DNA of 64,000 bases from Meridianimarinicoccus sp. MJW13 (GTDB taxonomy: Bacteria > Pseudomonadota > Alphaproteobacteria > Rhodobacterales > Rhodobacteraceae): contig NZ_JACNMU010000001.1 in the NCBI RefSeq assembly GCF_014901205.1, positions 124,001 through 188,000 on the forward strand, written 5' to 3'. Shown in pieces: positions 1 through 9,659 of the stretch. Each line of letters begins with the position of its first letter. Position 1 is the stretch's first letter. The notes beneath the pieces are model-generated. The model saw only the letters and a program-made list of their open reading frames with translations. It did not search any database and was not told where the DNA came from. A program made the translations under genes and the position numbers.

Positions 1-34
1 TCAGGCAGATGCCGCCGTCAGGAGTATATCGTTC

Positions 35-1543
35 ATGTTGTCCCGCGCCTTTCGCACGACCGTTTTCAAACTTCACGCCTGGGTTGGCCTGAACCTATCG
101 ATCCTGATGTTCCTGGTCCTGTTGTCCGGCTCGCTGCTGCTCTACGGGGTCGAGATCGAAGCGGTGATGCAGCCGCAGATGCGGACCGATTCCGCACCCC
201 TCGAAACCCCTGCCAGTGTCGGGCAGATCTTCACGTCGGTGCGCGACGCCTATCCCGATGTGCAGATCAATTCCATCACCCCCCGCGGCGGCGGGTTTCT
301 GGCCGACACCACCTTTGCCGTGACCCGTTGGGGGCAGCAGATCAACATCTGGACCGACCCGGTCACCGCCGAGGTTATCGGCACCACGAAGGTCAACGGG
401 CTGCGCAGTTTCCTCCATGCCTTCCACGTCAGTTTCCTGATGAAGATGAAGCTTGGCGACCTGGCGGTGCTGTCGTTCTCGTTCATCCTGTTCGGCATGG
501 TGGTGACCGGTCTGATCACCTATCGCCGCTTCTGGAAAGGCTTTTTCCGGGCACCGGCGGGCGCGGTCGGATCGCGTGGATGGTGGGGCGGCGTGCATCG
601 GCTGATCGCCTTGTGGACGGCGCCGTTCCTGATCGTGGCCACGGTCTCGGCCTCGTACTTCCTGCTGGGGCATTTCGGCATTCGCCCGGCCCCCCTGAAG
701 CCTATCCCGACCCTGGAACGCGAGACCGTGCTGCCGCCGGGACTGGACGGTGCGATGCTGGACCAGGTGGCGACACTGGCCGGCGATGCCGTCGGCGGGA
801 TGGAGGTCACACGCCTGCGCCTGCCCGGCACCAGGAAACAGCGGTTCGAAATCGAAGGGGTGACCCATCACGCGACGCTGGAAGGTGGCACGGCGCTGGT
901 TTTCGTTGATCCCGCCAACTTGCAGGTGCTGGGCGCCTATCCCGCCGACGAGGCCGTGCCGGGGCGCAAGCTGGCCCGGATCCTGCAGTCGCTGCACTAT
1001 GGCACCTGGGCCGAGGGCATTTCCCGGCCCATGTGGCTGGTGTTCGGGCTGGCCAGCAGCGCGCTGGCCCTGTCGGGTGTTCTGGTATTCGCCGCGCGGG
1101 TTGCACCGCGGCCACAGGAAACCCCGAAAGGCCCGGCCCTGCGGCGTGCCTGGCGCGGGATGCGGCCGCTGAAATGGCTGATCCTTGCGGGATTGATCGG
1201 CGCGGGCGGGCTCTACACCTATCGGTTCACCGATGTTTTCGCCCCGGAGTGGACACGCATCTACTCCCGCGTGCCGAAATCTGACGGCGAACTACGGATC
1301 TCGGGTTCGCCGCAGGCCGGCGAACCCCTGTCCCTGAAGCTGCGGCTGAATGGTAAGACCGCGACGGACGCGCAGGTGCTGTTTGACGGCAATCCGGTCG
1401 AGGGCACGCTCCGCCCCAACGACAAGGGGGCGCAGCTTCTGGCGACGGTGACGGCCACCGAAGGCCGCAACCGGGTGTCCGTGATCCTGCCGGATCGCCC
1501 GCAGGCCCCGCTGGTCTGGTTTATCGGGCGCCCGATCGACTAG
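35..1543 (+). CDS. PepSY-associated transmembrane protein
   Basis: This is a PepSY_TM-family inner-membrane protein of 502 residues, the usual size. A hydrophobic segment at about residues 15-40 is followed by a periplasmic PepSY-like region and a second helix pair around 140-165, with HAFHVSF just before it. Further helices lie near 190-212, 335-355 and 380-397. A short soluble C-terminal domain ends in FIGRPID. Family members are often linked to siderophore or iron-reductase systems, but no TonB receptor is visible here because the window begins 34 bases upstream. The ATG follows a good AGGAG. The family call is firm and the substrate is unknown. Confidence 0.8.
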   Translation: MLSRAFRTTVFKLHAWVGLNLSILMFLVLLSGSLLLYGVEIEAVMQPQMRTDSAPLETPASVGQIFTSVRDAYPDVQINSITPRGGGFLADTTFAVTRWGQQINIWTDPVTAEVIGTTKVNGLRSFLHAFHVSFLMKMKLGDLAVLSFSFILFGMVVTGLITYRRFWKGFFRAPAGAVGSRGWWGGVHRLIALWTAPFLIVATVSASYFLLGHFGIRPAPLKPIPTLERETVLPPGLDGAMLDQVATLAGDAVGGMEVTRLRLPGTRKQRFEIEGVTHHATLEGGTALVFVDPANLQVLGAYPADEAVPGRKLARILQSLHYGTWAEGISRPMWLVFGLASSALALSGVLVFAARVAPRPQETPKGPALRRAWRGMRPLKWLILAGLIGAGGLYTYRFTDVFAPEWTRIYSRVPKSDGELRISGSPQAGEPLSLKLRLNGKTATDAQVLFDGNPVEGTLRPNDKGAQLLATVTATEGRNRVSVILPDRPQAPLVWFIGRPID

Positions 1544-1553
1544 GACGTCGAGG

Positions 1554-2318
1554 TTACATCCACGGCAGGCGTTCGCGCACCCAGCGCAGCGCCTTGCGGC
1601 GCGCAAGATAGGCCCCGCCGCGCCCGGCCAGATGCGCCTTCCAGCGTGTAATGTCCCGGAAATAGTGCATCTCGATGCGCGGAAGTTCGTGCAGGTTGTC
1701 CACCGGTCCGGCCTGCGCCAACCGCGTGCCAACACAGGTCTTGTAGATGCTGGAGGCCAGATTGATGACATGGGTATTCAACAGGCCGTAGGGCGGCGCG
1801 AAATGGTCGACCGGACGGCCCAGTTCATCCTCGATCTCGGCCTTCGAAACATTCAACTCGATCGCCAGCGTGTCATCGGTGACCATCGTCAGGTCGGAAT
1901 GGGTGACGGCATGGCTGCCGAACTGGATGCCTTCCGCCGCCAACTCCTTGATCTTGGGCCAGTCCATCAGCTTGCGCGGTGTGGCGCCCGAGCCGATCCA
2001 CAATTCTTCCCGTCCCACGTAGTCCGAGGGCAGATAGACGATGGCGGGAAACCCGTGCCCTTGCAGCACCGGATAGGCCGCTTCGGCAAAATCAAGAAAT
2101 GCGTCGTCGAAGGTGATGATGATCGACCGCTCTGGCAGGGGCTTGCCCATGTTCCGCGCTTCGACCAGATCGTCCAGGGTGATCACCGGCAGACCGGCTT
2201 CGGCAATCGCATCCATCTGTTCGGCGAATACGTCCGGCGGAATGGTCGTCGGCCCACTGCCCTGCGAGATCGAGTGGTACATCAGAATATCAACGATCGG
2301 GGTACTGGACATCCTCAA
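1554..2318 (-). CDS. polysaccharide deacetylase family protein
   Basis: A NodB-type carbohydrate esterase (CE4) of 254 residues. The strand-1 motif ITFDDAFLDF supplies the catalytic and metal-binding Asp pair, and GSHAVTHSDL supplies the HxxxH metal ligands. There is no signal peptide, so it probably acts in the cytoplasm or on a lipid-linked intermediate. Its start overlaps the stop of the upstream flavoprotein gene by 4 bases (ATGA), so the two are translationally coupled. It is the last gene of a leftward glycan operon. The sugar it deacetylates cannot be read from the sequence. Confidence 0.85.
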   Translation of the reverse strand: MRMSSTPIVDILMYHSISQGSGPTTIPPDVFAEQMDAIAEAGLPVITLDDLVEARNMGKPLPERSIIITFDDAFLDFAEAAYPVLQGHGFPAIVYLPSDYVGREELWIGSGATPRKLMDWPKIKELAAEGIQFGSHAVTHSDLTMVTDDTLAIELNVSKAEIEDELGRPVDHFAPPYGLLNTHVINLASSIYKTCVGTRLAQAGPVDNLHELPRIEMHYFRDITRWKAHLAGRGGAYLARRKALRWVRERLPWM

Positions 2319-3742
2319 TCCTCCACAACGTGTTTGGCAAACTCGGCCCGGCGTTCCGACCAGAGTTTGCGATCAATCGACAAATCTTCGTTAACGCACT
2401 CTACCGCACCATAAGCCATTGCATAGGCATGATGCGTGTTGTCATGGGCAAACAGTCCCTGCCGCCCGAAATTCAGCACGCCGTCCAGCCCGGAAACCCA
2501 GCGATCCATCACGTCGAAATTGGCCTGATAGTCCAGATCGTAGACCGGATAGGCATGGCGCAGGCGGCGGGTTTCGCAGGATTTGACCGGCATGGTCACC
2601 GGCAGACCGAGGTCGCCGAGCCAGCCGCAGAAGGCCTCGCCCAGTTCCGCATCGGTCATGTCCCACCATTTCTCGCCAGGATCGCAGGGCAATTCAGCGC
2701 ACAGCAGCGTGGTACCGCGCGGGGTGCTGGCCGAGTTGTAGTTCTTGGGCTCGGACATCCGGCTGATCGGGGTCGAAAGCTCGGGGAAGTAATGGGCGTC
2801 GTATTCGGTGAACTGGTCGGTTTCCAGCACCAGGTAGATCAGGATCATGCCGCGATAGCGGATCGCATCGGCGGCTTTCAGAACCTCGTCCGGTGCTGCC
2901 GGGGTGATGGCCCGCACCAGCGCGGTGATCGGAATGGTGGACATCACCAGGTCGGCGTCATGCCGCACCGCGTCATCGCCCTGCCCCGTGGTGATGGCGA
3001 CGACCTTGTCGCCCTCCCGCACGATCCCGGAAATCGGCGTGTTCAGGGTGAAGGTCGCGCCCTTGTCCGCCGCCGCCTGGGCCATGGTTTCCGAGATCTG
3101 CCCGAAACCCTTCTTCGGATAGTAGAAGCGCCCGGTGGTCGGACTGCGCAGACCCGGAAGCATCCGCATCATCTTGCCCAGGATCTTGCCAACAGAACTG
3201 CCCGACACCCGCCGTTCGGCCAGGGTCACGGCCAGTTCGTCCGGGTCCAGCCCCCACAGTTTCTTCACGTAGGGAAAGTAGAAATTCTCGGAAATCGTCG
3301 GGCCCAGCCCGTCGTAAAGCACACTGGAAAACGTCGCGTCGCCTTCACGCGGCTTGCGGAACTTGCCCAGCACCATGTCGCGCACCAGCGAGGCCGCGAA
3401 GGGTTTGGGCAGGCGCATTAGCGCGTCGGCCAGCTTGAGCGGGAAATGGATCCAGCGCCCGCCCAGCCGGATGCGCCCGTGCCGGGGCTGCAACAGCAGA
3501 TCCTCGCCCAACAGCGCCTTCACATCCGCCAAAACATGCGGATCGGCCACCGGGTGAAACCGGTGCGAGCCGTGGTCGCACCAGATGTCCTCGATCTGAA
3601 AGGACGCCGAGTTGCCGCCCAGTCGCGGGGCGGCATCCAGAACCTCGACCCCCGCCGGATGCGGGCCGTTGCGGTTCAATGCAAAGGCCGCCGCAATCCC
3701 CGCCGGGCCGCCCCCCAGCACCTTGATCCTGTTCTCAGCCAT
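2315..3742 (-). CDS. FAD-dependent oxidoreductase, UDP-galactopyranose mutase / protoporphyrinogen oxidase-like
   Basis: A 475-residue flavoprotein of the amine-oxidase/COG1232 superfamily. The N-terminal dinucleotide fold shows VLGGGPAGIAAAFAL, then an acidic residue and the RLGG loop typical of FAD binding. The FYYPKKGFGQI segment resembles the substrate-binding region of UDP-galactopyranose mutases and related sugar flavoenzymes. Its position between a GT2 gene and a polysaccharide deacetylase gene supports a role in nucleotide-sugar or glycan modification rather than haem synthesis. It could be a mutase that makes a furanose donor, but the exact reaction is not determined. Confidence 0.7.
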   Translation of the reverse strand: MAENRIKVLGGGPAGIAAAFALNRNGPHPAGVEVLDAAPRLGGNSASFQIEDIWCDHGSHRFHPVADPHVLADVKALLGEDLLLQPRHGRIRLGGRWIHFPLKLADALMRLPKPFAASLVRDMVLGKFRKPREGDATFSSVLYDGLGPTISENFYFPYVKKLWGLDPDELAVTLAERRVSGSSVGKILGKMMRMLPGLRSPTTGRFYYPKKGFGQISETMAQAAADKGATFTLNTPISGIVREGDKVVAITTGQGDDAVRHDADLVMSTIPITALVRAITPAAPDEVLKAADAIRYRGMILIYLVLETDQFTEYDAHYFPELSTPISRMSEPKNYNSASTPRGTTLLCAELPCDPGEKWWDMTDAELGEAFCGWLGDLGLPVTMPVKSCETRRLRHAYPVYDLDYQANFDVMDRWVSGLDGVLNFGRQGLFAHDNTHHAYAMAYGAVECVNEDLSIDRKLWSERRAEFAKHVVED

Positions 3743-3829
3743 TTCGTCGGCCTCCGAGCCTTTGGCGCAATGCGCCGAACCTATGCGCGGACGCAGCCCC
3801 CTGCGGGGCGCATCCCATGACTGAACCCA

Positions 3830-4771
3830 TCAGGGTCGAAGATGCAGACGCGAGATCATGTCGGCGATCAGACCCAGCGACCAGACCATGATCGCCGCCA
3901 GAAAGGCAAAGACCGCCGTTTCACTCAGGTTCCATTGGGTCAGATCGTAGAGCGACTTGAAGAACCCCAGCAAGAACAGCACCAGCCCTACCGGCAGGAA
4001 CACCCGCAGCGGATTGAACAGCGTGATCATCCGCAGGATCAGAATGATGAAGTTCAGGAAATCGATGGGTTTGATCTTTGATTTGCCCACCCGTTTTCCG
4101 TATTCGATGGGCGTGTAGATCATCCGCTTGCCGTTGCAGGCCATGCACAAAGTGATCGTCGTGGTGAACGAGAAATTCTGCGGCAGCAGCGGCAGGAAGG
4201 GGATCAACTCTTTGGTGCGGAACACCCGCAGGCCCGAGTTGATGTCGTTGAGCTTGCGCTGCGCCATGAAGGACGCCAGCCAGTTGAGGAATTTCTTCGC
4301 CGGGCGTCGCACCATCGGCACGTTCTTCATCGCCGCGCCGCGATCACCGACCACCATGTCCTGCTGGCGGCACATTTCAAGCATCGCGGGCAGGTAGCGT
4401 GCCGGATAGGTGCCATCGGCATCCATGATGGCGATGTATTCGAACTGCGCCATCTTCACGCCACGCTTCAGCGTGGCGCCATAGCCGGAATTGGCATCGT
4501 TCCACGTCACCGTCGCGCCCGAGGCAACAGCCTCTTCCCGGGTGCGATCTTCCGAGCCGTCGTCGACGACGATGATCTCATAGTCGATGCCTGTGGGATC
4601 CAGCGCCGAGCGCACATCCTCGACCGTCGCACGGACGGCATTTTCTTCATTGAAGGCCGGGATCACGACGCTCAACGCCATCCCGTCCAGGCCTGTCTCC
4701 GGCGCCATCGCCTTGTCCATTCCGTCCATGTTCCCGGTTCCCGTCGTGCCCGTTCTGGGCTTACTCGTCAT
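3830..4771 (-). CDS. glycosyltransferase family 2, dolichyl-phosphate mannosyltransferase-like
   Basis: A GT2 enzyme of 313 residues. The catalytic domain begins at about residue 31 (ALSVVIPAFNEENAV) and contains IIVVDDGSEDRT and the DXD-type MDADGTYP. The C-terminus holds two hydrophobic helices (around 255-305), the layout of polyprenyl-phosphate sugar transferases (DPM1/GtrB type). It probably loads a sugar onto a lipid carrier at the inner face of the cytoplasmic membrane. The first 30 residues are a low-complexity Thr/Gly/Met-rich leader, so the true start could lie later, at an internal Met. It follows another GT2 gene by 34 bases. Confidence 0.8.
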   Translation of the reverse strand: MTSKPRTGTTGTGNMDGMDKAMAPETGLDGMALSVVIPAFNEENAVRATVEDVRSALDPTGIDYEIIVVDDGSEDRTREEAVASGATVTWNDANSGYGATLKRGVKMAQFEYIAIMDADGTYPARYLPAMLEMCRQQDMVVGDRGAAMKNVPMVRRPAKKFLNWLASFMAQRKLNDINSGLRVFRTKELIPFLPLLPQNFSFTTTITLCMACNGKRMIYTPIEYGKRVGKSKIKPIDFLNFIILILRMITLFNPLRVFLPVGLVLFLLGFFKSLYDLTQWNLSETAVFAFLAAIMVWSLGLIADMISRLHLRP

Positions 4772-4805
4772 GACATTTCATCCATGGTCCCATTGACTCG
4801 AGGGA

Positions 4806-5825
4806 TCACGGCACATGCAGTCGTCCCTTGCGGCCCAACACGTGATATTCGAACAGGCACCACGCGTAGGCGGCGCTGGAATAGACGTAGTAGAGCTGGT
4901 GATACAGAAAGGCCTTCACCGCGAAGACCGGCCCGCCGTTGGCCTTCATGAAGGCGATCAGGTCGCGGTTCAACCAGGCGGCCAGCCCCAGCAAGAGCAG
5001 CGTCAGCCACAACATGTCGCCGTCGAACGGCAGGGCCAGCAATGACAGCAGCAGCAGGCCGGCAACCACGGCCTTGAACCGCTCCGACAGGCTGACGTTC
5101 AACTCGTTCACCAGCCCGCCGCGATTGATCATCAGGCGCGACCACGGCAGGGCGCGGCGGAAGATATCGGTAAAGATGCCATTGCGCAGGGTCCAAACCT
5201 TCAGATGCTTGCCTTGCAGGCGCGGCAGAACCAGGATCCTGCCCCCGGCCCGCGCGATCCGGTCGCCCAGTTCGATATCCTCGATCGAGGGCACCTTGTA
5301 GGTCGTCACGTCGAAGCCGCCCACATCGCGAAACACATCCGCCCGGATGGCGCCGCAACCGGCCCACCAGGTCGTGACCTCTTGCCCGGTGTGCTGGTGA
5401 TAGTAGCGATGCATCAGGTTCTTGTAGCGCGAATACCACGGCTTGCCCTCGGGCGTGGTGTCATAGGAACCGAACACCGCATGCACCGTAGGGTCGGCAA
5501 ATGCCTCTTGCAGCAGGGCCGCGCCGCCGGGCCAGGCGATCACGTCGCTGTCCACGAACCACAGGATATCGGCATCGGTGTTTTGCGCCGCCAGGTTGCG
5601 CGCCGCCCCCGGCCCGCCGTTCACCGGGGTGACCAGAACCCGCGCGCCCATTTTTTCGGCCAGAGCCCGGGTGCCATCGGGGCTTTGATCGTCCACGACC
5701 AGGACCTCGTCCACCTCACCGGCCGCCTGCATCTGCAACAGCGGCGTCAGCACCTTGGGCAGCAGGTGTTCGGCCTTGTAGGCCGGCATCACAACACAAA
5801 TCTTCAACACACGCGGTTCAGCCAT
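4806..5825 (-). CDS. glycosyltransferase family 2 with C-terminal membrane segments
   Basis: A GT2 glycosyltransferase of 339 residues. The N-terminus ICVVMPAYKAEHLL opens a GT-A fold with VVDDQSPDGT and FVDSDVIAWPGG as nucleotide-sugar and metal-binding motifs. TTWWAGCGAIRADVF and SIEDIELGDRI fit the acceptor-site and ED catalytic-base motifs of chain-extending GT2 enzymes. A hydrophobic stretch near 255-285 suggests membrane attachment. The ATG at 5825 is preferred, although a TTG lies one codon earlier. An AT-rich gap of 86 bases separates it from the upstream membrane-protein gene and may hold a secondary promoter. Confidence 0.8.
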   Translation of the reverse strand: MAEPRVLKICVVMPAYKAEHLLPKVLTPLLQMQAAGEVDEVLVVDDQSPDGTRALAEKMGARVLVTPVNGGPGAARNLAAQNTDADILWFVDSDVIAWPGGAALLQEAFADPTVHAVFGSYDTTPEGKPWYSRYKNLMHRYYHQHTGQEVTTWWAGCGAIRADVFRDVGGFDVTTYKVPSIEDIELGDRIARAGGRILVLPRLQGKHLKVWTLRNGIFTDIFRRALPWSRLMINRGGLVNELNVSLSERFKAVVAGLLLLSLLALPFDGDMLWLTLLLLGLAAWLNRDLIAFMKANGGPVFAVKAFLYHQLYYVYSSAAYAWCLFEYHVLGRKGRLHVP

Positions 5826-5911
5826 CAACAGGGATTCCGGAATTTCCGTATGAGCACCAATTATCGACCCAAGGTAAAGAAAAAGCGAGGAAATGGGGTT
5901 GCTTCATATTA

Positions 5912-7414
5912 TCACTCTTTGAACCGCGCCCGATCCAGCCATGCAAACCGAACCAGCGACAGCAGCGCCGCCAGATAGGGCAGCAGCCAGATCACCCGCG
6001 CCCCATAGCGTGCCGCCGGTTGCGAAACCCCGCCACAGACGAAAGCATTGACCAGGATACCCAGGAACACCATCACCACCAGCACAAGGATCGGGGCCGT
6101 GAAGGGCGCCGGGCGCAGCAGGTGATAGACGATCACCAGCAAAGACAGGGCATAGACGACCTCGTGCACCCGTTCGACCGCGGGCAGCCAGCTCTTGTCG
6201 GCCGAGAGGGTGCCGTGCACGAAGAGGGTCACGATATCCCCGCCATAGCCATGGGCGCGGGTGATGATGTCGTCATGCGGCAGGGTCATCCACACGCTGA
6301 ACCCCATTGCTTGCAACCATGTGTTCTGCAGGAAGGCATAGCTTGTGCCCAGCGGATCGTTCAGCAGCACCCGGAAGAAGAAGGGGATCTGATCCTCGGC
6401 CACCGCCCGCTGATCTTCCGGCGTCATCAGCAGGAACGACCCCAGCCGCGGTGATTCTTCCAGCAGGATGTGCGAGGCGGTCAGCCGGTACGGGTCATCG
6501 GACCATTGCAGCGCCTCGTACAGCGCGCAGGTCGGGATGCTCTCGTCCGGGCAGGTGCGTTCCATGAAGCGGTAGGCCGGGCCGTCCTCGATCAGGCGCA
6601 CGGTGATGAAGGGCTTGTAGACGACCTTTTCGTTGGTGACTTCCTGAACCCCGATGGTGAAGGCGCTTTTCTCGGCAACGCCCAGCACCAGCATGATCCC
6701 CACCAGCAGCGGAGCCAGCCACCAGCGGCGCAGGTCCACCACCAGCGCGCCCAGGGCCGACAGTGGCAGCAGCAGCGCAAGAATCGGCAGGTGCGAAATA
6801 TGAAACACGCCCGCCATCGTGCCGATGGCCAGCGCCAGAAGGATCTCGCCCCAGCGCATCTGTCGGGCATAGCCGGTCAACAGTGCCACAACCAGCAGCA
6901 ACAGCGGCGTCAGGATATCGGGCATCAGGAAAGCGACGTAGAACGGCAGCGACGAAACCGCCGCCACGATGATCGGGAAAGACGCCGCGAACGGCAGGTT
7001 CAGACCATACCCATGGACACGCGACACCACCCGCACCACCAGAGTGGACGTCAGCAGCACCAGAAACGCGTTGACCAGCGGCACCAGTTTCAGCGATGCA
7101 AAGCCCGCGAAGATGGCCAGCACCAGCGAGTACCAGACCGAATGTGACCCATCGATGCCGGCCTTCTCGGTGCCGCCGGCCCCGCCCAGACCGCCGCCGG
7201 CCCCGCCGGCCCCCGATGCTGCCGGGTCCAGAACCCCCAGCATCTTCAGCACGTTGGTGCCCTTCAGATAATAGCCAACGGAGTCGAAGTAGAACAACGG
7301 CAGCGTGTTCAGCACCGCCACATACAGGCAGCAGATCAGGGCGACCGCGTACCAGAGGTAGGACAGCAGCCCTTCGCCGGAATGTGCGGTGCTATGCAGG
7401 TCACGGCTGGTCAT
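5912..7414 (-). CDS. polytopic membrane protein of unknown function in glycan operon
   Basis: A 500-residue protein with about ten hydrophobic segments and no soluble catalytic domain I recognise. After the first helix it carries FDSVGYYLKGTNV, an acidic/aromatic loop like the first extracytoplasmic loop of GT-C-fold enzymes. This is followed by an unusual Gly/Ala-rich linker at about residues 65-82. The context (UDP-xylose synthase 7 bases upstream, two GT2 genes downstream) suggests a lipid-linked-sugar glycosyltransferase or a polymer-handling membrane protein. The assignment to GT-C is inference only. Confidence 0.6.
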   Translation of the reverse strand: MTSRDLHSTAHSGEGLLSYLWYAVALICCLYVAVLNTLPLFYFDSVGYYLKGTNVLKMLGVLDPAASGAGGAGGGLGGAGGTEKAGIDGSHSVWYSLVLAIFAGFASLKLVPLVNAFLVLLTSTLVVRVVSRVHGYGLNLPFAASFPIIVAAVSSLPFYVAFLMPDILTPLLLLVVALLTGYARQMRWGEILLALAIGTMAGVFHISHLPILALLLPLSALGALVVDLRRWWLAPLLVGIMLVLGVAEKSAFTIGVQEVTNEKVVYKPFITVRLIEDGPAYRFMERTCPDESIPTCALYEALQWSDDPYRLTASHILLEESPRLGSFLLMTPEDQRAVAEDQIPFFFRVLLNDPLGTSYAFLQNTWLQAMGFSVWMTLPHDDIITRAHGYGGDIVTLFVHGTLSADKSWLPAVERVHEVVYALSLLVIVYHLLRPAPFTAPILVLVVMVFLGILVNAFVCGGVSQPAARYGARVIWLLPYLAALLSLVRFAWLDRARFKE

Positions 7415-7421
7415 TGGCGGA

Positions 7422-8411
7422 TCAGTTCTGCTTGGCGGTTTTCAGACCGGGCTGGGCCTCCAGCCGCGCCCAGTTGTCCCGGAAATAGGCCACGGTGGCG
7501 GCCAGCCCGTCGTCCAGCTTGACTTTCGGTGCCCAGCCCAGCTTGGTCTTGGCCAGCGTGATATCGGGCTGGCGCTGCATCGGGTCATCGCTGGGCAAAG
7601 GCTCGAACACGATCTTCGAGCCGGTGCCGGTCATCGCCACCACTTTCTCGGCCAGTTCGCGAATCGTCATTTCGCTGGGATTGCCCAGGTTCACTGGTCC
7701 GGTGAACTCATCGGGCGAGGCCATCAGCGCCATCAGACCGTCGATCAGGTCGGACACGAAGCAGAAGGATCGCGTCTGATCACCCTCGCCGTAGATCGTG
7801 ATGTTGCGCCCTTCCAGGGCCTGCATGATGAAGTTCGACACCACGCGGCCATCCTGCGGATGCATCCGCGGCCCGTAGGTGTTGAAGATGCGGGCCACCT
7901 TGATACGCAGGTTGTGCTGGCGTTTGTAGTCGAAGAACAGCGTCTCGGCACAGCGCTTACCCTCGTCATAGCACGAGCGGAAGCCGATGGGGTTCACGTT
8001 GCCCCAGTAATCCTCGGTCTGCGGGTGGATGGTCGGATCGCCGTACACCTCGGAGGTCGAGGCCTGAAGGATCTTCGCCCCGACCCGCTTGGCCAGCCCC
8101 AGCATATTGATCGCCCCATGCACCGATGTCTTGGTCGTCTGCACCGGATCGTGCTGGTAGTGCACCGGCGAGGCCGGACAGGCGAGGTTATAGATCTCGT
8201 CCACCTCGACAAACAGCGGGAAGGTCACGTCATGGCGCATCAGTTCGAATCCCGGTTCGGACAGAAGATGCGCCACATTGGCCCGACGGCCGGTAAAATA
8301 ATTGTCGACGCAGAGCACCTCGTGCCCCTGCTTCAATAGCTTTTCGCAAAGATGCGAGCCCAGAAAACCCGCGCCTCCCGTGACGAGAATACGTTTGGGA
8401 GTTGATCTCAT
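7422..8411 (-). CDS. uxs: UDP-glucuronate decarboxylase (UDP-xylose synthase)
   Basis: An extended short-chain dehydrogenase of 329 residues. [10 protein letters not shown] (residues 11-20) binds NAD, TSE at 119-121 and Y148xxxK152 ([10 protein letters not shown]) form the active site. [12 protein letters not shown] and the RSCYDEGKR region are characteristic of the UXS family, which decarboxylates UDP-glucuronate to UDP-xylose. It is the first gene of the leftward operon, so it would feed UDP-xylose to the glycosyltransferases downstream. The family is clear. Substrate specificity within it (UDP-GlcA or a related uronate) is inferred. Confidence 0.88.
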   Translation of the reverse strand: MRSTPKRILVTGGAGFLGSHLCEKLLKQGHEVLCVDNYFTGRRANVAHLLSEPGFELMRHDVTFPLFVEVDEIYNLACPASPVHYQHDPVQTTKTSVHGAINMLGLAKRVGAKILQASTSEVYGDPTIHPQTEDYWGNVNPIGFRSCYDEGKRCAETLFFDYKRQHNLRIKVARIFNTYGPRMHPQDGRVVSNFIMQALEGRNITIYGEGDQTRSFCFVSDLIDGLMALMASPDEFTGPVNLGNPSEMTIRELAEKVVAMTGTGSKIVFEPLPSDDPMQRQPDITLAKTKLGWAPKVKLDDGLAATVAYFRDNWARLEAQPGLKTAKQN

Positions 8412-8711
8412 GCTTTCACCCCACCTCTGGCGGCCACCCGCAGATGTTCCGGCAGATCGGGGGCTGGAACACTACAAACCGGTCAAACCCGGACGGACGG
8501 GAACGCTGCCCGCCTGCCCGCACGGCCCTGAAAGGAACCGCACCGACCTGACCCCCTTCGCCGTCAGCCCCCTGCGCAACGAAGGTCCCCCGCCGCGCGC
8601 CCGAAACCCGGAATGACGCGGCGGAATGATTTAGCTATAACAGCACCTTCGCACGGCTCAAAGTGGGCAGGCAAATTATCCTTACGCCGCTGGCAAGGGT
8701 ATCCTGTCGCA
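8412..8711 (-). other. 300-base intergenic region upstream of the uxs glycan operon
   Basis: No convincing gene is present. The half next to uxs is GC-rich. The half near the pirin gene has an AT-richer patch (around 8628-8640, TGATTTAGCTATAA) that could contain a promoter. The leftward glycan operon must start in this region. No clear sigma-70 or EcfG hexamer pair was found. The GGAAC strings here are not followed by CGTT at the right distance. Confidence 0.4.
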
Positions 8712-9644
8712 TCAGGGGGCGGGGATGAACTCGGCGTCGTCGCCGGGCGGCAGTTGGAATCGGCCATGGGCCCAGTCGCCCTCTTTCCACGCGGCTTTCG
8801 CAGCCTCGATCTTCTCGCGCGAAGAGGCCACGAAGTTCCACCAGATGTAGCGCGGGCCGTTCAGGGTCTCGCCGCCCAGCAGCATCAGGCGTGCCCCCTG
8901 TGCACCCGCCCGGATCGTGATGGCATCGCCGGGGCGAAACACCATCATCCGGCCCGCGTCATGGGTCTGACCGGCGATCTGGACGCTGCCTTCCAGCACG
9001 TAAAGGCCGCGATCTTCATGGTTGTCGGGCAGCGGCAGGGCTGAACCGGGCTGCAGCACCGCATCGGCGTAGAACATCTCGGAAAAGGTCGTCACCGGAG
9101 CCCGTTCCCCCCAGGCGTTGCCAAGAATCAGGCGCACCTGCTTGCCTTCGCCGTCCAGCAGCGGCAGCGCTTCCTGCTTCTGGTGTTCGAATTTCGCGTC
9201 GCTGTCCTCGGCCTCTTCGGGCAGGGCCACCCAGGTCTGGATGCCCGACAGGCTGGACGGCTGCGCGCGGGTCTGGGCGCTGGTGCGTTCCGAATGGGTC
9301 ACGCCGTTGCCCGCCACCATCCAGTTCACCTCGCCGGGATAGATCATCTGGTTGGTGCCCAGCGAATCACGGTGCTGGAATTCGCCCTTCAGAAGATAGG
9401 TCACCGTGGCCAACCCGATATGCGGATGCGGTCGCACGTCGATGCCCTGACCCGACAGGAATTCTACCGGTCCCATCTGGTCGAAGAAGATGAACGGGCC
9501 GACCATCTGCCGCCGGGGCGCGGGCAAGGCGCGGCGCACCTCGAAATCGCCGATGTCGCGGGCACGCGGGATGATCAGGGTCTCGATCGAATCTTCTCGG
9601 CCGGCTTCGGGGCATTGCGGCTCGATGGCGGGGTTCCAGCTCAT
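8712..9644 (-). CDS. pirin family protein
   Basis: A bicupin pirin-like protein of 310 residues. The metal ligands are conserved: His73 and His75 in RPHPHIGLAT, and His117 and Glu119 in VTHSERT, with the spacing seen in characterised pirins. Bacterial pirins bind Fe or Ni; some have quercetinase activity and others act as redox-sensing partners, so the role is open. The start has a good GGAGAA ribosome-binding site. It is co-directional with, and just downstream of, the small acetyltransferase gene. Confidence 0.88.
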   Translation of the reverse strand: MSWNPAIEPQCPEAGREDSIETLIIPRARDIGDFEVRRALPAPRRQMVGPFIFFDQMGPVEFLSGQGIDVRPHPHIGLATVTYLLKGEFQHRDSLGTNQMIYPGEVNWMVAGNGVTHSERTSAQTRAQPSSLSGIQTWVALPEEAEDSDAKFEHQKQEALPLLDGEGKQVRLILGNAWGERAPVTTFSEMFYADAVLQPGSALPLPDNHEDRGLYVLEGSVQIAGQTHDAGRMMVFRPGDAITIRAGAQGARLMLLGGETLNGPRYIWWNFVASSREKIEAAKAAWKEGDWAHGRFQLPPGDDAEFIPAP

Positions 9645-9659
9645 GGTCGTTCTCCTTGC

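Noticed and set aside
1-34. End of an upstream TonB-receptor gene
   Set aside because: Thirty-four bases are too few to identify a gene; only the ribosome-binding site of the PepSY gene can be supported.
8460-8560. Several GGAAC strings upstream of the uxs operon as EcfG promoters
   Set aside because: None is followed by CGTT at 16 or 17 bases on the proper strand.
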